NCBI GenBank assembly: GCA_964023205.1
Contig: OZ026837.1
Span: 11,757,479-11,821,478 of the forward strand
DNA from: Lutraria lutraria
Lineage: Eukaryota; Mollusca; Bivalvia; Venerida; Mactridae
Reading direction: 5' to 3'
DNA length: 64,000 nucleotides
In this document: positions 35,018 through 47,500 of the stretch, one piece after another
Layout of the letters: every line of letters begins with the position of its first letter
How positions within the stretch are numbered: the first letter of the stretch is position 1
Made by a program: the position numbers and the translations under genes
Notes under the pieces: model-generated
Seen by the model: the letters and a program-made list of their open reading frames with translations, nothing else
The model's database searches: none
What the model was told of the DNA's origin: nothing

Positions 35018-36035
35018 GATATATGCCAACAGACAATAATTATAAAGAAGATGCCAACAGACAACAATTATAAAGAAGATACCAGCAGACAATAATTATA
35101 AAGAAGATGCCAACAGACAACAATTATAACGAAGTTGCCAACAGACAATAATTATAAAAAAGATGCCAACAAACAATGATTATAAAGAAGATGCCAACAG
35201 ACAATAATTATAAAGAAGATACCAGCAGACAATAATTATAAAGAAGATGCCAACAGACAACAATTATAAAGAAGATACCAGCAGACAATTATTATAAAGA
35301 AGATACCAGCAGACAACAATTATAAAGAAGATGCCAACAGACAACAATTATAAAGAAGATACCAGCAGACAATAATTATAAAGAATATACCAGCAGACAA
35401 CAATTATAAAGAAGATGCCAACAGACAATAATTATAAAGAAGATACCAACAGACAACAATTATAAAGAAGATGCCAACAGACAATAATTATAAAGAAGAT
35501 ACCAGCAGACAATATTATAAAGAAGATACCAGCAGACAACAATTATAAAGAAGATGCCAACAGACAATAATTATAAAGAAGATGCCAACAAACAATGATT
35601 ATAAAGAAGATGCCAACAGACAACAATTATAAAGAAGACACTAGCAGACAACAATTATAAAGAAGATGCCAACAGACAATAATTATAAAGAAGATGCCAA
35701 CAGACAATAATTATAAAGAAGATGCCAACAAACAATGATTATAAAGAAGATGCCAGCAGACAATAATTATAAAGAAGATGCCAACAGACAATGATTATAA
35801 AGAAGATGCCAAGAGACAAAACATTGTAATTATAAAGGAGATGTCATCAGACAATAATTATAAAGAAGATGCCAACAGACAATGATTATAAAGAAGATGC
35901 CAACAGACAATGATTATAAAGAAGATGCCAAGAGACAAAACATTGTAATTATAAAGGAGATGTCATCAGACAATAATTATAAAGGTGATGTCAACAGACA
36001 ATTATTACGAAGAAGATGCCATCAGACAATGATTA
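35018..36035 (+). repeat. 28-bp minisatellite, about 36 units
   Basis: Units of the form ATGCCAACAGACAATAATTA followed by TAAAGAAG repeat for about 1 kb, with two main variants (ATGCCAACAGACAAC.. and ATACCAGCAGACAAT..) that partly alternate. From 35800 the units become more diverged, and a longer segment with AAGAGACAAAACATTGTAAT occurs twice (about 35810 and 35930), showing a higher-order duplication of about 115 bases. The 28-base period is not a multiple of three, so it cannot encode a regular peptide repeat. Confidence 0.95.
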
Positions 36036-36109
36036 TAAGGGGAGACAGACATGGGAGCTTTGCATGACCGTGCAACCACATACACACATCATACAGGTTT
36101 TTCGTCCCT

Positions 36110-36400
36110 CGACACAGAGGGACGAAAGAAAAATAGATTGCCACGATAGTTCCACTTTCCATAGATGTCCCTCACATGATATGCATGAATTTTGATGTGG
36201 TCTAAAGCTCTACTTTTTCTACATCCACCATGTAATTGATGAACTGATTCCTGTTCCATGGTGAATCAGTACTTTGATTATTTAACCAGCAGATAGTAAA
36301 TGTGCTTGGTATGGGTATGAAATAGTGTCAGCCTGGATGCCATGGGAAAACAAGTCCTATGAAAGCATCTCTCTTGGTATAAACAGGATAACTAGGTTCT
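36110..36400 (+). repeat. Dispersed repeat, copy (family R5)
   Basis: ATGCATGAATTTTGATGTGG, TACTTTTTCTACATCCACCA and GTGAATCAGTACTTTGATTA parallel R5 at 27500-27640. Confidence 0.55.
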
Positions 36401-37083
36401 TCTAAATGTACTAGCACGGCATATTTAGGTCAGTATTCACTAATATCAACTGATGTAGTCTGTGATGTCTCACAGCAATAAATATCACCTCCAATGTTAT
36501 AAAACTTGAGATCAATCTCCGATTTGTAATGTTTCTAATTTAATTTTGATTAGAAATATTTTCATTATTGATACAATTGTCTTCACAATATAATTTTACT
36601 GAACGTGTATTTGAACATTAATCAACTCATTTCAACCATAATACATGGTGAATGGGATTGAGCTCTGAGTCTATTCTCTTGGGGCAAGGGATATGTCTGA
36701 ATTCTTGATGTACCACAACATGAACTTCTAGGATTTCTAATCAGATCATTAACAGATTATTTCTTTCAGAGAAGAAGAACAAGTCTTAGTTATTTATACA
36801 GTCTATTTATTATCCTCAAACACTTAACACAAGAACAGGTTGTGCAAAAATCTGTCAATATGTTTATTATACATGTTAATAGACATACTACATAAAAGTA
36901 GACAAAACAACTGATGACTATTATAGCAAACAAGTCCTAAGAACTCGCTTCCTAAAAATTAAATGTCTCAGCAATGGATAATTGACAATAGCCAAAATAT
37001 AAAATAAAATGAGCTTAACTCACAATGGCAATAAAAATAAGCCTACACAAAATAATCATTGTCATCAAGAAACAGAAAGTTTT

Positions 37084-37275
37084 ATGTTTGTTTTGAGTTT
37101 TTTCACGCCACTTTTCAACAGCCATATGAGGCAGACAGTTCACCTAATCATCATTCCTGGGAAGAACCAGTACTAGACTCCCATCCTCCGTAAGCAAATG
37201 CCTACTTACTCACATAAAGAGACATGGTCAGTAGTTGGGCTTGAACCTACGACCCTCTATCAGTGCTAGTTTTAA
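37084..37275 (-). repeat. SINE-A copy, head truncated
   Basis: TTTTCAACAGCCATATGAGG, CAGACAGTTCACCTAATCAT, AGAACCAGTACTAGACTCCC and CATAAAGAGACATGGTCAG match SINE-A body and part of the head on the minus strand. It ends abruptly at GACCCTCTATCAGTG. It lies downstream of PRPF19, possibly in its 3' untranslated region. Confidence 0.75.
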
Positions 37276-37279
37276 GTAC

Positions 37280-38548
37280 TTGTGAACTTCAAAAACCATT
37301 TTTGTTTACATGTTTCCAAATTCAGATACTAGTAAGTAAATTTCTAGAATACTTAATCACAGAGGCCCCCGTTGAATTAAGGATATAATTGATTACTAAA
37401 TGTACAATTGTAAATGACAGGCAACATGCTATTTAAACGCATATTATCATTTGACATACAATACGCAGCTCAATTAGTATGAAAGATTTATCATACGATA
37501 ATTTTTTTCTGATTCTATAATAGAAATTTGTACACTAAGAGAAATATGTATAGTTTAATCAGAAAATATACAAAGAAATCCAAAAATTACATTATATGTA
37601 GATAAAAGTATAGCAAATGAAATTTACTGTAATTCTAGTCAGGAATACAAGGCTTACATTCTTGCAACAAGTCAGCAACAGAATACAGTTACAGAGTAAA
37701 AAATTATCAATACTATAGTTGAACACATAAAATTGAATTCATCTCATATTGAGTTTATACACTCCAGATGCACAGTCATATATTTCAAGTACAATGATGT
37801 AAAAACATATGTTGTTGTTTTTCCACAGATCTTTAAAGTCACACTAAAAGTCAGGGTAATTTGACTTACTTCTCAAGCTTCAAAGAGGGAAGCAGACCCA
37901 AAGCGTACACCTGTGTAGTACTACCTAGGTTCTGTAACCTAGCTGGACAGAACTTTAGTCCTGGTGGGATTTTAACCCACAGCTTTAAGGGGCTAGTAAT
38001 TACTAGTCAGAAATCATAATCACTTGAGCATGGAGGGCCCAAAAATGTATTTAACTTGTATATAAGTTACAGCCTCTATTGAATCTGGAACGACCATTCT
38101 AAGTATGACCTTTTTTGAAGCTCTAATATATCAGAAATTTGGAAGTTAACTTGTACATCTAGTCTATAAACCCTCTAAACATAAGACTTACACAACAAGA
38201 AACAATGACATCAAAATTACATATTTACAATAACAAAATATTCCTACTACAAAATGCTCTGTACGAAGATTAATCTGGTGAAATGAAGTTCCATTCAAAG
38301 ATACAATTTTCATCATATGACGAAACATTCAGTAATAATTACACCAAGAATAGAAGCATGTTTAGTCATTTATCTGTAGCCCATGGACAGGACAACAGGA
38401 CAAAATGAAATTTTAATGAAGCAAAATGGTATTTGATATAACAAAATATGAAAAATATGAAGAGATGAAATTATTCAATTTTTCAAAAGTTTCCTGAACA
38501 AAACATGTGGAAAGATGTAGAACATGAATGTGTAGTAAGTCTTTAAGT
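37280..38548. other. Region downstream of PRPF19, possible 3' untranslated DNA
   Basis: AT-rich and without protein signal apart from a tRNA-headed SINE fragment at 37925-38035. Part of it should be the PRPF19 3' untranslated region; the polyadenylation site was not fixed. Confidence 0.4.
37925..38035 (-). repeat. tRNA-headed SINE fragment
   Basis: On the minus strand, ATGCTCAAGTGATTATGATT (A-box-like region), then AAAGCTGTGGGTTAAAATCC followed by CACCAGGAC (B-box-like). The fold is incomplete, so this is a SINE head or tRNA pseudogene. Confidence 0.5.
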
Positions 38549-41500
38549 TCACATGGTTCCAAAGAACTTGACAGATCTATCCATACTAGCTGATGCGATG
38601 AATTGACTGTTGTGTCCGAATTTGACACCGGTTGCCATGGCAGTATGATCATTGAACACTCCTAATTCTTGCCACTGTTTACACAAATACACCCTGCAAA
38701 TAGAACATTATTAAAATTCTTTAATCTTAACTTAAACAGTAATAAACTTTCATGTTTATATATCACGGTAAACTATTTATCATATAAACAGAAATCACAA
38801 ACAGGAACCAACAACACAGATCTGAATGTACATATTTTAAAAGAACAAAAACACCGGATAAGACATAGAAAAAGATAACAAATACCTTAAAATTTGTTTA
38901 TATAAATAAATACGGTGCGTAATACTATGTTTGTTTATTTGAGTTTGACGCCCCTTTTCAACAATCAGAGTCACAGGAGGTAGACAGCTCACCTAGCCAT
39001 TATTCCTGGAAAGAACCAGTACTAGACTCCCATCCTCCGTAAGCATCTGCTGACTTTCTCACAAAGACACATTGATGGTAGCTGGCCTCGAACCCACAGC
39101 CCTCTATCAGTGAGAGGTTGTAGTGATTTGAAGTCAGTGACCTCAACAACTCGACCACAGTAGAGGGTCTGCGTAATACTATGACAAACAATTATAATGG
39201 TATATAATACACACCTAACATCACTACCAGCGACAGCCAAGTATGTACCACTCTGGTCAAAGGACAGGGAACGAACCTGAATAATAAATATATATTTATA
39301 GATAGTGTAAGAATATATAAAATCAAATTTACAAGATATAAGTCAAAGTTACAGCACGGTTGGAATGAATTAGTGATTTTTTTCATAATCCAGCGAACAG
39401 GCATAAAAAAATGTTTGTTTTTGTTTACATGAACAATCCTAATTTTCCACGTAACACTAAACTTCTTAAAAGGCCCAATGAATGGAACATCCACTTTACC
39501 TTTTTGAATATTTTTAAGGCTAAAAACAGTGTCTACAGTGTTGGTAACAATGAAAATTTAAAGTAGAAATGTAGCAAAAACTACCATTCTTCCAATACTG
39601 ATACTATTTGAATATCTTCTATAAATCAAAATATATACCAGCTCTAACTGTAAGTAGATGATTGAAAACAGACAATTTACCACTTGCCTAAATATGCAAT
39701 AGACAATTAACTACTAGCCTAAGGAAGTTCTCTGAACATTGGGTTAGTGTTATAGCATGAATACTTTAATGATAGGATATGAGATTCAACAATTCGTAGA
39801 TTATTTAAAGCATAAAGAAGGAATATTAGAACTCCTGAACATTCTCAGATTAACAAGCTCTTACCTCGTATTTATCGTCCAGTTGAATTGTCTTGAAATT
39901 CTTCAGTTTACGCAAATCCCACAGTTTAACAACGGAATCTTCAGCAGATGTTGCCAAGAAATAACCTGCAAAATGAAAGCAGGTATAAAGTTAATTATTA
40001 CTATGGGAAAATATTTTGTTGCTTTCAGTTTTCAAATTGGCATGTTCTCACAAAAAAATATTATATGGTTAATAATGTATCATAATCCATGTGTGAGCCT
40101 TTGTTAGATTATATAGTCATCAGCATGATATCTCATACCCACAACATAACAACTAGTAACACAAAGTAAACTTGAAATATTCTTATAGCTTAGTATAAAT
40201 CAAACTTGAAGTGATTTTTATGTCTGAGGTTATTTTTTTACTTGCAGGAGATACTTTAGTACATTTCTGAGGTTGTTTTCCACTTGCCTCCGATATAAGA
40301 ATAGTGCATTAAGTCACATTCAGCTCATAGCCAAGGAAATTGTTAGTATCAACCTTCAAATGTCAAGGCCAGTTATTGATACTGTGTTCCAGCATGACCA
40401 AATCTTCTATGTCGTCTTTCTAGGTACATGCTTGGTATTAGTAGTTTTTTTATCACCAGTTGATTGTAAGAGAATGCTACATACCATTTTCAGAGAAAGC
40501 GATACTAGTGATGGGACCTTGATGTCCTGGGAAGTTGGCTACATTGATTCGTTCCTTCAAATCCCAAACTTTAATCATAGAATCTTCCGTACCAGTACCA
40601 AAAATCAAACCATCAGGATGGAACTGTGCGCATGTCAAAGCTAAATAATAGAGAAATCAGAGATTAAAGAAAAGACTGAAGAATCTTGCCACATAGAAAA
40701 GTTAACCTCAACATTTACAGATAGTCTGAATGTCATTCTACAGGTACAGGTGTCTCGTATACAGGTACATTAAATCATATTCTGATTCATAATGTGTATA
40801 ATATTATGTAATTATCGCCATAATGTTAAAATAGTTTAAAAAAATATTTCAGAAACCACAAAATTATAAAAACTTACAATTGCAAGCTATCTTTACCCAT
40901 TTTACTGATCTATATTCATTAATGAAAAGACTTTGAACAGATGATAGTCATCCGCACTAGAATAACCAGATATTAAAGTATACAGATAAAATGAGTACAA
41001 TAAAAATGTCCTATTCAAGCACAAGACAATATTACCATTCTGAGATGCAGGGTCAGAGACTTTACATAATACTTGACCAGTTCTAAGATCAGAGAATGCC
41101 CAGTGCTGAAATAAAAGAATTAAAAAATACAAAAATATTTACAGTAAATTTGATGTTCTAAGGATTAGGCAGAACAAATAAGCTGTACATTGTCCCTTAG
41201 AGTGGGCCGACAGCAAAACAAGATAAATTTTATAGTAACACAGAATTTCAGACAGAGAGCAGTGAAATTAAGAAGCAAACCCTCAAAGTCTGTTTATGAA
41301 TGATTTTAAAAACAAGGAACGATCTCAAAGTATGGATGATAAAGACAAGGGATATAAGCTTGCGTAACAGCTTGAGTAAAACTGAAATTAATTCAACAAA
41401 CAAAGTATGTAGCTGGTTTTTCTAGTATTTAAGTCATACAGACTGGGGAATAATTAAATATATCTCTACTACAATGACAGAAAATAATACTTCCTTCAGT

Positions 41501-44500
41501 CCAGTAAATCTGGCTTAAAAACTTTAACAAAAGCTTTCTCTAAAAAAGACAACCAACATGATAGTAAATACTTACCATATCAACAGATGAACTAAGTAAG
41601 TAGTCGCCTGTAGCATGTAAACTGATACCAGTAACTGGAGACTCGTGCGCACGGATAATCTGAGCACACTGAGCTGTTTGTACACCCCAAACACGTATGG
41701 TAGAATCTGGTGATGCTGTAAACACCAGCTCCTGAAAATCAGTACAATGTACATTATATCACAAGATTGTTGAACTCAGTTAAGAATTTACTGAACTGAC
41801 ACAGAAACCCAACCAATCCAGATAAACAACATAGCTAAGCACTAATAGATCAAAATTTTACATCAATACTTCACATAACAGTCTACCTAATGTTCAATCA
41901 ATGTCCCAGATATGCTGCAGTGAAAGTTTTAGTGTAGAAGTAGAAAACATGAATATGAACAATAAATCTATTTACCATAAAATTAAGGTTATGTAACATG
42001 GCAAAAATTGACTATTTATTGTGTTATGTTAGAAAAAAAACATATTTAATGTTAGCTGACCAAACAAATAGGTACTTCAGATTTACAATATGACTCTTAC
42101 AGTTTTGTACCTTGATAATGAGACTCTTAAGGGTCGGCACAAAAATAGGGACAGTCAGGTAACTGAAAACTTAAATTTGACTGACGCAGAATAAACGATT
42201 CGCCAGCTATGAAGGCATACATACCTCTTCTGGATGATAGATAACACTTGTAACCTTTTTCTGATGACCTTTGAGTATGGCCATCACTTGTTGTGTGTCT
42301 TTGTTGAAAACAACAGCATTCTTATCATTACCACCTGGTAGAGAAAAATCCTAATTATACAACAAATAAATCATTTTGTGAATTTCTCTGATTGTATATA
42401 TACACAACATTTAATGCCAGTTTTCCTGCTCAGATTTAGCATCAACATCTAGGGTAATAAGTCAATTTAACTAATGAGTAACAAATCAATTTAGTATTTA
42501 ATGGAAAGTTTATCAGGCTGAAAATGCTTTTGAGTTTTTATGCATATTTTTCAAAGCAGCTAGAATATGTTTTACCAGTGACAATTTTAGATGTGTCTTT
42601 CAGACATATATCCAAGGACAAAATTCCTGGTACACTAGCACTGTGTAGACCCTGAAATAAAAACATTATAAAAAAAATTATATAACATTGATTGAAGTGT
42701 ACCTTTTTTTCTTTAGATTTGTGTGTCTATTATTTATGTAACCTTTTATCTTTTTATTTCCTGGAGGTAAGAGTGAGGTTGGGTCCTTAAACCAGTTTAA
42801 TTCTTTCATAGATTGAATTGCTTTTACCAAGCAGGTAGAATAATCTGTATAGAAGTCGTATTACAGTCAATACTCTCATTAATACATTTGAATTTTAACA
42901 ATAAATCAGTATGCTTACAACTTATAATTCTGTTTATTGAAAAACCTATTAGCCATATTTACCAGTAGACTAAGTAAAAAAGTAAGTATACTTACAGTAT
43001 GTGATGCAAGTTGACGATATGATCGGATGTCTTCACTAGTAGCCAAACCTTCAGGTACAGTTTTACCTCTCTAAACAAAACAAAGTCATAAATATATTAC
43101 TAAGAAGCACAGAAACCTCTTGGATATTTATATGGGAGAACGTTGAAAATTTCGGGAAAAAAAACCTGAAAATCTTTCACATATTTTATCAGACTCTACT
43201 AGTATTAGAATCATTGCAATAATGTACTATGAGACTAATGACTATTGACAAAATGATGCTGAATTAAACATGCCCATTATCCAACAAAAAATTGTTTTAA
43301 CTTTTACTTATGGTAGCGATGATCTTTGATTATATTTATAGGCTTGTAATTTCCAACAAATTTTTGAATTATTTTTCAATTCTGGCATTTCAAATATGTA
43401 TGTGAGAAGCCACTAAATTGCACCAATTATAAACTGTATGCAACATTAAGTGTTAAACAGCAGGCATTAATGACTGAATGAATAATGCTATAGAACTGGG
43501 AAGAATTCTTGGCAATTCACATTGCCAAGTGAAAGTAATTTATAAATTAATTGTACAGAGATTAATGCACATCACTAAGTGACAGTCCAGGATGCTGACT
43601 AGATGTCAAAAGTTGAAGGTCAAAACTGACCCTTAGCTAATAATAATCTGAAGTCAACAAAATTTCCTACATAAATCTTAACTTCTCAGGACTCAGAAGC
43701 TTTATTTCGCTATAAGTTTCATGAGTCAAAATGTCATTTTAAGGGTCAAATGAACGTCCTGTAGTACCTTCTTTCTTTCTGCAGTAAGCAGTGTAGCTTT
43801 ATCCTGTAGTTTCTGTAGAACCTCATCAGACATACCAGCCTCTTCCATTGGTTGTTCAGCAGACTCTGGTCCTGCTTCAGCAGCATATGACTACAACACA
43901 AGAAACAAAAAGTTAACAATTACATCGAGAGAGCCAAACTGTCACAAAAATACCCCAAACAAAACAAGTGCTGTCACAGAGGTGACTAATAACCCTGCTG
44001 CCGCTTTGACACTAATACTGCAATAGTACACTATACGGCTAAGTTCAGGGGGACATAACTCTGCAATGAGTGAATCGCTGGGCATGAAAATTGTGTCTTA
44101 CACATCTACACGTCATGGTGATAACATATTTCAAGTTTCATTGCAATGACTTAAAAATGTGGAAGTAATTCGCTCCACAAACTTTATGCGGACAGACGGA
44201 CCCACCGACCAACAAACCGACTGAGTGATTCCAATATACCCCCACTCAAACTTCGTTTGTGGGGGTATAATTATCCAGTGAAGACAGGAACTGTGCAAGT
44301 TAGAGAACAGAAAAGTCTTAAACATTATTTGCTGAATCAAGGGCCATAATTAAAGAGTGGACTTGGAAAATGAACTTGGCTGAGATATTAACAGACAAAT
44401 TCTGTAAATGGAGCCCATCCATATGTCCAGTCATAACTGCATATAAATATTGTTTTAACTTGACTAATATTGAAATTTATGCAAATATCATTGTCCATGA

Positions 44501-47500
44501 CAAACAAGACAGTACATTTTGTTTTATAACATTGTTGAAACACTATAAAACTTAAGTCTGATACAAGCAACTATGAACAGTCAAATCATAACATACGTTT
44601 CTAAATCTAAATCATTCTATAGCTAAAATTATGTTGAATGATAAAGAACAAATAAATAATTTTGACAAAAGTCGGTCTATGTCTGACCATATCTGATGGC
44701 TCTATTGATAACGTAAGATAATGTCAACAAGTAAAGTTTTGTAACAAACCGGTTGTGGTGCGACTGGAGCGGCGTAACTTCCTGCAGTAATACCAGCTTG
44801 TGGTTTCAATGTAGCCAAAGCTAAAAAAACAGAATGCATACATAACAATTTGTGACTTAGTAAATTAAGGTCGTAGTTAAAGTTGATTGTTTTCTTTTAT
44901 TCTTTCATTACACAAGAATATACACAGGATTATGAAGGTAAGCAAACATCATCCCTCCATATAATTATCAAGTGTTGTACTTAAAACTAGAAAAATTCAA
45001 GATTGAATTAAATTTTCTATTAAATGTCTATTAATACTTTGGTCAGAAATAAAATTAAAACAAAAGGTGACCATACTTTACTTCTTTTATGTCCAATACA
45101 GTTTCAATGTCAAACTAAAAGGTTTTTTAATGTAAAGTTAACTTAAAACATATTTTAAATATTTAATGGTAAATAGTCTCTCATGAGCATACCAGATTTC
45201 TTTCTTAAAATAGATGTTTTACATATAATACCAGCGGAAAGTGAAACACAGGTAAGAAGCAGTTATATTACAATATCAATGCATAATCAATACTGTTAGA
45301 TTATCAGGAAAACGTAAATATGAAATAATATATCAATAAATACCTTCTCTGGCAGCTGTGACTTCCTTTGTGAGACGAGCTATGACACGACAAGCAGCAT
45401 CGTGCTGGTACAATGCATGGGACAATTCTGGAAAAAGAAAATTTCAAAAATATAAAAATAACTTCTACAGAATGTAAGCACTCATAGCTGGGTTAAATGA
45501 ATTTGAATAGAATTTGTTTTTATTCATACATCTCACAGGGGTTTTTCAATTTCTATAACAGAGGCCTATCAACGGCCTCTTCCCAATTGAAAATTTCATT
45601 TAAATTGTGCAGTTTTCCCCAAAATCCAAACTTAACACCAGCTATTCTATTTCCAAAATCAGCAATTTTAGCTATAATTCTTCCCAAAATCAACAGGCTA
45701 AAGCCTCTTCCCAATGAAAAGAGGACAACCCCTGTCCCACTGTGACACATGAATAAACATAAATAAGAAAGTTAAGGGTTATATAAAGAAAAATAAACTC
45801 AATGAATTTTAGTTCTATATCAGCAAATTGGATTTTCTGGCTAAATATATAATCAATCATAGCAACAGGCTTACCTTGTCTAGCTGTCTGTAGTTGTTGT
45901 CTCAATGTAAAGCTATGCAACATAACAGCATCCTGAAATAATGAAGGAATACATGAAAAAACGAATTGACAAAGATTCTTGAGTTGTATGTTTAACAGAC
46001 ATGAAGTTCAACGGATAACATAACAATTTTTTAACCTAAACAGCTCTAAAAATAGTTAACCCTAAAAAATAGTGAACCACATAGTAACAACCAATGATAC
46101 TAATTTCTAACTATAGGGAAATAAATGAAGTCTATCAAAGAATGATATTTTCACAGTAAATAATTCAAATATAATCTTACCCATTCATCTTGAAGTGCTT
46201 TCAAAATAGCAGGAATACTGGTAAATGATGGAGGTCTAGGCTTCACAAGAGGTGATGCTGTCAAAGAATATACAGGAAGAATTAATAAATAGTGAATATT
46301 GTCATGATTTATCAGCATCTCACATGGAATTTAACTCCCTAAATGAAAGTAGCTGGTTGGTATTCAGGGCCTGACACTAACTTTTCAGGAGGTAGTCAGT
46401 AAGACTACCAGCAAAGAAAATGAGGTAGTCCTTGCAAAATATAGTTAGTCCTCATTCTAATAAATAGAAACATGTTTGTCATTTTATTTCAATGCCTATC
46501 AACTTATCAAGTGTACTTTACCAGAATACAAGACAAGTATGAAAGTCTGATTTTCATAAATGTATTGAACAAAGTTATACAGGTTACATCACATCCGATC
46601 TTTATTATCTAATTTACTTGAAGTTATAGAATTCAAGTCACCCAAATATCAGGTAGCCTGACGGGACACCCAGCTTGGAAACCTAGGTAGTCCTTGGAGA
46701 AAATAGGTAGCCTCGGGCTAATGGACCATTGTTTGTGTTGAGCCCTGTGTATTACTAAGATTCATAAATCTAAAATAAAGAATTATACTGACTTGTATTT
46801 GACAAAAATTGACATAGTAACTGATATAACAAAAACATTTAAGAGAAAACTGCATATATAAAATGATTTCTAAATTTCATCTTGCTCAACAGTCAATTTA
46901 TATGACACGATAAAAATCCACCATCACTGATTGGTACCTTTGACATCAATAAGCATCTCCAGTGCCAGTTTATCTCCGGTGATGGGATCTGTTCCATTTT
47001 CTTTAACATATTTTTCAACCAACCTTCTCTCAAATACATGTCCAGAAATTGGACTCAACACTGGATGCTCTGGTACTTCATTGCTTACTGAAATAGAAAA
47101 AAGCTACTGATTTGCTATCTTGTACTTGTAGTCATACAAATATTATGGTAACAGTAGTCAAACTAATTAGACTGTTTATGACGGCAAGAAACTTTTTCCA
47201 TCTGGTCCGGTCCCACACAGATCAACAAAGTACATATTTGTGAGTGGAAAATCTCCAATTAAAACCTGTCGGCCATGACAAGTACAATATCTGTGACAAG
47301 TGAGCCATTTGGTAGGTAGAAAACATGTTTCTTTACTCATATGTGCATAAATCATTCCAACAACTTTTCTGAAAGGTGCATTTAATGTTTAGTTTATCTA
47401 CATGTTTCAATGGAAAACGAAACTGCTGTAATGGCAGAAAACTGCCGGTGTCATGGTAAAAAATGCTATATAGAAATAATTTGCATTTCCACATGTAAAC

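Noticed and set aside
35018..36035. CRISPR array
   Set aside because: The units are contiguous with no unique spacers, and the DNA is animal; it is a minisatellite.
35882..36067. 61-residue frame in the minisatellite
   Set aside because: It only translates the 28-bp repeat; the period is not a multiple of three.
39757..40107. 116-residue plus-strand frame
   Set aside because: It overlaps PRPF19 exon 14 in antisense and has no family features.
40273..40644. 123-residue plus-strand frame
   Set aside because: It is the antisense shadow of PRPF19 exon 13 and flanking intron.
45497..45750. Overlapping frames on both strands (82 and 65 residues)
   Set aside because: They lie in PRPF19 intron 4 in a proline- and leucine-biased stretch that looks like a decayed repeat; no homology recognised.
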